Shown here in pieces: positions 60,122 through 64,000 of a stretch of 64,000 bases of DNA. Within the stretch, counting starts at the first letter, position 1, and each line of letters starts with the position of its first letter. Under the pieces are notes generated by a model. That model was not told the DNA's origin and ran no database searches. It was given only the letters and a program-made list of their open reading frames with translations. This stretch comes from Variovorax paradoxus. GTDB taxonomy: Bacteria > Pseudomonadota > Gammaproteobacteria > Burkholderiales > Burkholderiaceae_C. The DNA lies in assembly GCF_009755665.1 (NCBI RefSeq), contig NZ_CP046622.1, positions 3,968,001-4,032,000 on the forward strand, in the 5' to 3' direction. The position numbers and the translations under genes are program-made.

Positions 60122-61030
60122 ATGACAAGACTGGTAGCCATCGACTGGGGCACGAGCTCCCTGCGCGGCGCATTGCTCGACGCGGGTGGCGAGGTGCTCG
60201 ACGAGCGCAGCGACACGCGCGGCATTCTCAAGGTGCCGGCGGGCGGCTTTCCCGCGGTGTTCGATGAGCTGTTCGGCGACTGGATGCAGCCCGGAGGCAC
60301 GCGCTGCCTGATCTCCGGCATGGCCGGCAGCAAGCAGGGCTGGGTCGAGGCGCCGTATTGCGCCTGCCCCGCGGGCCGCGTCGAAGTGGGCCGCAAGATC
60401 ATCGACATCGACGCACTGCCCCGTTCGCGCATTGCCATCGTGCCGGGTCTCAGCGACGAGCACGACGGCGTTCCCGATGTCATGCGCGGCGAAGAAGTGC
60501 AGATCTTCGGCGCCATGGCATTGATGGATGTGGACGAAGGCGTGTTCGTATTGCCGGGCACCCATAACAAATGGGCCACGGTCAAGAAGGGCCGCGTCAC
60601 CGGCTTTCGCACCTTCATGACCGGCGAGTTCTATGCGCTGCTGAGCCAGCATTCGATTCTGGCGCGCACGCTCGATGCCGATGCGCCGCTCGACGAAGCC
60701 GCTTTTGTGCAGGGCGTCACGCGTGCCGACAACGGCCAGGGCCTGCTGCACAACGCCTTCGGCGCGCGCACGCTGGCACTTTTCGAACGCATGCCCACGC
60801 AAGAGCTTGCGAGCTATCTCTCGGGCCTGCTGATCGGCGAAGAACTGCGCACGCAGTCGCTGCATGCCTTCGGCGAAGTGGTGCTGATCGGCTCCCCTGC
60901 ACTGACGCAACGCTACACGCTTGCGCTGAGCGCCACCGGCACTGCCACCCGCACGCTCGGCGCCGAAGCCACCTGGGCGGGGCTGCACGCGCTGTCCGGT
61001 TTTCTCGACGCAGACAGAAATCCCTCATGA
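60122..61030 (+). CDS. dgoK: 2-dehydro-3-deoxygalactonokinase
   Basis: A 302-residue sugar kinase (DGOK family) that phosphorylates 2-keto-3-deoxygalactonate at O6. The ATP-binding opening LVAIDWGTSSLRGALLD, the segment SGMAGSKQGWVEAPY and the GTHNKWATV and FMTGEFYALLSQHS blocks are the family marks. Only one base lies after the dehydratase stop and the end overlaps the aldolase start by four bases. Confidence 0.93.
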   Translation: MTRLVAIDWGTSSLRGALLDAGGEVLDERSDTRGILKVPAGGFPAVFDELFGDWMQPGGTRCLISGMAGSKQGWVEAPYCACPAGRVEVGRKIIDIDALPRSRIAIVPGLSDEHDGVPDVMRGEEVQIFGAMALMDVDEGVFVLPGTHNKWATVKKGRVTGFRTFMTGEFYALLSQHSILARTLDADAPLDEAAFVQGVTRADNGQGLLHNAFGARTLALFERMPTQELASYLSGLLIGEELRTQSLHAFGEVVLIGSPALTQRYTLALSATGTATRTLGAEATWAGLHALSGFLDADRNPS

Positions 61031-61668
61031 CGACTCCCCAAGAAAAATTCGATGCCGCGATGCGCGAGCTGCCGCTGGTCGCCATCTTGCGCGGGCTCAC
61101 GCCGCCCGAAGCCGCCGACGTGGGCGACGCCATCGTCGAGTCGGGCTTCCGGCTGCTCGAGGTGCCGCTCAATTCGCCCAAGCCCTATGCCAGCATCACG
61201 CTGATGCGCACGCGCTTTCCGCAGGCACTGGTGGGCGCCGGAACGGTGCTCGACGCGCAACAGGTGCGCTATGTGCATTCCGCCGGCGGCGAGCTCATCG
61301 TGTCGCCCAACTTCAACGCCGAAGTCATCGCCGAAGCCGTGCGGCTCGGCATGGTCTGCCTGCCCGGCGTGATGACGCCGACCGAGGCTTTCGGCGCACT
61401 GGCCGCGGGCGCCACCGGGCTCAAGCTGTTTCCGGCCGAACTGGCATCGCCCGCGGTTGTGAAGGCATTGCTCGCCGTGCTGCCTGCCGGCACGCCGCTC
61501 ATGCCCGTGGGCGGCGTTACGCCGGCCAACATGGCCGAGTGGCGCGCGGCTGGCGCGTCCGGCTTCGGGATCGGCTCTGCGCTCTACAAGCCCGGCAAGC
61601 AGGCATCGGCGGTGCGTGCCGATGCCGAGAGATTCGTTGCGGCCTATACGGGCGCAATCCGCGCCTGA
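61027..61668 (+). CDS. dgoA: 2-dehydro-3-deoxy-6-phosphogalactonate aldolase
   Basis: A 213-residue class I aldolase (KDPG/KDPGal family) that splits KDPGal into pyruvate and glyceraldehyde 3-phosphate. The N-terminal LPLVAILRGLTPPEA carries the catalytic Glu/Arg part, VGAGTVLD and the Schiff-base Lys in ATGLKLFPAEL are clear, and VGGVTPANMAEW closes the phosphate site. The RG-LTP and LKLFPAE forms are typical of the galactonate type. Start overlaps dgoK by four bases. Confidence 0.93.
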   Translation: MTTPQEKFDAAMRELPLVAILRGLTPPEAADVGDAIVESGFRLLEVPLNSPKPYASITLMRTRFPQALVGAGTVLDAQQVRYVHSAGGELIVSPNFNAEVIAEAVRLGMVCLPGVMTPTEAFGALAAGATGLKLFPAELASPAVVKALLAVLPAGTPLMPVGGVTPANMAEWRAAGASGFGIGSALYKPGKQASAVRADAERFVAAYTGAIRA

Positions 61669-61717
61669 GCCCATCCTCTTTAGCCACATCCATCCACACA
61701 TCCACAAGGCCCCGTCG

Positions 61718-62455
61718 ATGTCCGCAGATTCAGACTACGCGAGCCCCACCGTGCGCAAGTTGCGCGAAGACCTTGCACTTGCCTTGCGCGCAGCCGCACA
61801 CCACGGCCTGTCCGAAGGGGTCTGCAATCATTTCAGCGTCATGTTGCCGGGCGCGCAGGACCGCTACCTGATCAACCCTCGCGGCCTGCACTGGAGCGAG
61901 ATCGGGCCGGACGACATCGTGCTGATCGACGTGCACGGCGAAGTGCTCGCCGGCCGCCACAGGGTCGAACCGACCGCCCTTTTCATTCACGGCGCGGTGC
62001 ACCGGATCACCGGCCATGCGGTGGTGCTGCACTGCCACATGCCCTACGCCACGGCGCTCACGCTCACGGTCGATCGCGCGCTCGACCCCACGCTGAGCCA
62101 GAACGCCATGCGCTACATGAACCGCATTGCAATCGACGCGGTGTACAACGGGCTGGCGCTCGACGATGCCGAGGGCGAGCGCATCGCGCGCGCCATGGCG
62201 GGAAAAGACGTGGCCTTTCTCGCAAACCATGGCGTCGTCGTGGCGGGCGCCACCATTGCGCACGCCTATGACGATCTCTACTACCTCGAACGCGCAAGCC
62301 TGCACCAGGTGATTGCGCAATCCACCGGGCGCCCGCTGGTTCCCGTCGATGCCGAGATGGCCGCTCTTGCCGCGGCGCAAATCCAGGGTGAACGCGAGCA
62401 GTCCGACCTGTTCTTCGAGGCGCTCCGGCGGATGCTGCCTCCGCCACACGGCTGA
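61718..62455 (+). CDS. class II aldolase/adducin-family protein
   Basis: A 245-residue zinc-dependent aldolase/epimerase-fold protein. Conserved parts are HHGLSEGVCNHFSVMLPG, the metal histidines in VVLHCHMPYA (H-x-H) and the later AFLANHGVVVAGATIAHAYDDLYYLE. It could split a sugar phosphate, decarboxylate, or epimerise a related compound. In this operon it may serve a second substrate or a salvage branch, since the KDPGal aldolase already completes the pathway. ATG at 61718, 49 bp after dgoA. Confidence 0.82.
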   Translation: MSADSDYASPTVRKLREDLALALRAAAHHGLSEGVCNHFSVMLPGAQDRYLINPRGLHWSEIGPDDIVLIDVHGEVLAGRHRVEPTALFIHGAVHRITGHAVVLHCHMPYATALTLTVDRALDPTLSQNAMRYMNRIAIDAVYNGLALDDAEGERIARAMAGKDVAFLANHGVVVAGATIAHAYDDLYYLERASLHQVIAQSTGRPLVPVDAEMAALAAAQIQGEREQSDLFFEALRRMLPPPHG

Positions 62456-62613
62456 CGTCCGTTCGACCGGTTACAGCCACGGCACAGGGCGCCTAAGATG
62501 GCGGAACGGCTGCGCAGCGGCTTACAGCTCTTTATCGGATTTCGCGCGAGCCTTACACAGCGTTCACATGGAAGCACGACGATAGGGCTTCCAACCACTC
62601 CATTGGAGTTGCC

Positions 62614-62937
62614 ATGAAAAAGCTCATCTTTGCAATCGGCGCCGCTGCCCTGCTCTCGCTGACTGCCCTCAGCGCCCCGGCCCAAGCCCAGACCGGCGGC
62701 CGCTTCATTCAGGCACAGGTGTATGTGGTGCCAGCGCCGCCGCCCCCGCGCCACCACTACTACGCTCCGCCGCCCCCGCGGCCCTACTACGGTCCAGGCT
62801 ACCACCGTGGCCACGACCGCTACGAACACCGCCGGCATCGGCATTGGGAAGAGCGCCGCTACGGCCGCAGGGACTACGACGGCGACGGCGTTCCGAATCG
62901 CTACGACCGCCGCCCGAACAACCCCTATCGCTATTGA
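62614..62937 (+). CDS. His/Pro/Tyr-rich exported small protein
   Basis: A 107-residue secreted protein: signal peptide LIFAIGAAALLSLTALSAPAQAQ, then a segment rich in Pro, His and Tyr (PPPPRHHYYAPPPP and HRGHDRYEHRRHRHWEERR) and a Ca-binding-like end DYDGDGVPNRYDRRPNNPY. The D-x-D-G-D-G loop resembles the thrombospondin type 3/EF-hand Ca loop. Metal binding by the His cluster is possible. TTGGAGTT ribosome site. Its stop overlaps the MATE stop on the other strand. Three TTACA(G/C) copies (62471, 62522, 62553) lie in the gap upstream. Confidence 0.7.
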   Translation: MKKLIFAIGAAALLSLTALSAPAQAQTGGRFIQAQVYVVPAPPPPRHHYYAPPPPRPYYGPGYHRGHDRYEHRRHRHWEERRYGRRDYDGDGVPNRYDRRPNNPYRY

Positions 62938-64000
62938 TTTAGCGCGGTAGGCCTTGCCTGGGCCAAAGCCGGCTCAGCTTGCGCCGCCACGCGCCGCAGC
63001 AGGTTTGCAGGCGAGCGCGGCCAGCCGACACGGCCGAACCACGCGCCGCCTGCAATTGCCGACGCGATGACGATGCCGTAGACCACCAACGCCACGCCTT
63101 GCGCGGCGAACACGCCGGTCAGCCCGCCGCCCCAGCGCAATGCGAGCCATCCGCCGATTCCGGCCACGGCCAGCCGCGCGATGTTGCCAAGCACGGGCCA
63201 CAGCAGGCGCCCCGCCCCTTGCGAGGCAAAGTACAGCACCAGGCCGACGCCGAAGAGGCCGTAGAGCGGTCCCACCACGCGCAAGTAGTGCGCGCCGGTT
63301 TCGAGCATGGCGGGGTCGTTGCCGAACAGCAGCAGCCAGGGCCGCGGAAACAGCGCCGCGGCGAGCCCGATGGTCTCGGTCAATGCAAAAGCCAGCGCGG
63401 CGCCGGCCCACGTGGCGCGCAACGCGCGCTCGCGCTGCCCGGCGCCCATGCAGGTGCCGACCATCGCAACCAGCGGCGCGCCAAGGCCGAAGACCAGCGG
63501 CACCAGCAGGTATTCGAGCCGTGATGCGGTTCCGTAGCCTGCCAGTGCGCCTGAACCGAAGTGGCCGGTCAGAGCGGTGGCAATGCCGATCGACAGATTG
63601 GTTGCCACCGTGGACACCGCACCCACGAGCCCGATGCCCAGGATGTTGCGGAACAGCGGCCAGCGCAGCTTCAGCGCGGCAAGCGTCGGGCGCAGCAGGC
63701 TGCGAGGCGAGCGCAGGTAGACGATGAGCGCCACAGAGCCCAGCAGGTAGTACAGCAGCAGCGCCATTGCGCCGCCCGCAATGCCCATGCCCGGCAGCGG
63801 ACCCCAGCCGAAGATCAGCAATGGCGATGCCGGAATAAGAAACACCACTCCCGCCACCGTCACGTTCGCAGGCACCGCCATGTTGCCGGTACCGCGGATG
63901 ATGGCCGACAGCGAGTTGAAGAGCCACACCAGCACGGCGCCCGCAAACACCCAGTTCGAATACGTCAGCGCCGCCTCGAGCGAGGCGCCGGTGCCACCCA
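62931..64000 (-). CDS. MATE-family efflux transporter, C-terminal part (cut by window edge)
   Basis: At least 356 residues of a MATE multidrug/organic-cation exporter, about nine hydrophobic helices. Recognisable segments are WLFNSLSAIIRGTGNMAVPA, IGIATALTGHFGSGALAGYG, LVAMVGTCMGAGQRERA and YFASQGAGRLLWPVLGNIARL. The reading frame continues without a start beyond 64000 (residues GGTGASLEAALTYSNW are still in frame), so the N-terminus lies outside. The stop codon overlaps the stop of the His-rich gene. Confidence 0.88.
   Translation of the reverse strand, partial: GGTGASLEAALTYSNWVFAGAVLVWLFNSLSAIIRGTGNMAVPANVTVAGVVFLIPASPLLIFGWGPLPGMGIAGGAMALLLYYLLGSVALIVYLRSPRSLLRPTLAALKLRWPLFRNILGIGLVGAVSTVATNLSIGIATALTGHFGSGALAGYGTASRLEYLLVPLVFGLGAPLVAMVGTCMGAGQRERALRATWAGAALAFALTETIGLAAALFPRPWLLLFGNDPAMLETGAHYLRVVGPLYGLFGVGLVLYFASQGAGRLLWPVLGNIARLAVAGIGGWLALRWGGGLTGVFAAQGVALVVYGIVIASAIAGGAWFGRVGWPRSPANLLRRVAAQAEPALAQARPTALNQ

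Noticed and set aside
58237..60618. 793-codon minus-strand open frame opposite the dehydratase and kinase genes
   Set aside because: Shadow of two clear plus-strand genes; composition is unnatural and no start context is present.

Overview
The window is a high-GC, gene-dense bacterial chromosome segment. Protein content and style point to a betaproteobacterium of the Comamonadaceae, most likely Variovorax or a close relative. The pointers are Bug-type and TAXI/TRAP solute receptors, ABC amino-acid importers, egtB-egtD, DUF2164, VF530 and DUF808 proteins, and long intergenic inverted repeats of a kind common in that family. This is an inference from protein families; there is no rRNA in the window. 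No tRNA or rRNA gene, CRISPR array, insertion sequence, prophage or recognisable defence system was found. Most of the segment is core or conserved-accessory chromosome.

Layout. 0-10 kb: 3' end of glnS, a RluE-type pseudouridine synthase, an M23 peptidase, an M14-type deacylase, an amt ammonium transporter with a near-consensus sigma-54 promoter, a membrane-anchored LytTR regulator divergent from an acyltransferase, a hot-dog thioesterase, a MuiA-like protein and a YlqF/RbgA GTPase. 10-20 kb: a BamE-like secreted protein, a CBS protein, an HPF-like protein, SnoaL/MerR, an SDR, a lone receiver protein, gshA, an esterase, a Fur/Zur-type regulator next to a CobW-family metallochaperone with two candidate operators, a GST and an enoyl-CoA hydratase-like protein. 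20-30 kb: small conserved proteins, a tightly overlapping three-gene unit (49-aa basic protein, VF530 protein, ferredoxin), an MFS exporter, an RluA-type enzyme, UspA, an Fe(II)/2OG dioxygenase coupled to a DUF427 protein, a 577-bp inverted-repeat element and the ergothioneine pair egtB-egtD.

30-40 kb: NDH-2, a thermonuclease-like protein, an acyl-CoA ligase, OsmC, a Bug receptor, a second inverted-repeat element (262 bp), and a GntR regulator translationally coupled to a complete polar amino-acid ABC importer. 40-53 kb: DUF72, a DUF1439/GDPD/hypothetical/DUF411 unit, a D-amino-acid dehydrogenase divergent from a P1 peptidase, a doubly membrane-anchored TAXI receptor, a gene remnant, EttA, an RGG-rich DEAD-box helicase, a lipoprotein and an EEP-family hydrolase. 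53-62.5 kb: a divergent sugar-acid locus. On the minus strand are a FadR-type regulator, dctQ-dctM-dctP and an enolase-superfamily dehydratase. On the plus strand are an IlvD/Edd dehydratase, a KDGal kinase, a KDPGal aldolase and a class II aldolase-like gene. Together they describe import of an acid sugar, dehydration to a 2-keto-3-deoxy acid, phosphorylation, and cleavage to pyruvate and glyceraldehyde 3-phosphate. The window closes with a His/Pro-rich secreted protein and the C-terminal part of a MATE exporter.

The signals most worth follow-up are regulatory and architectural: the sigma-54 promoter of amt, paired dyads upstream of the CobW gene, hairpins abutting start sites, an intrinsic terminator inside the sugar-acid locus, two unrelated long inverted-repeat elements, and the small-protein/VF530/ferredoxin unit.
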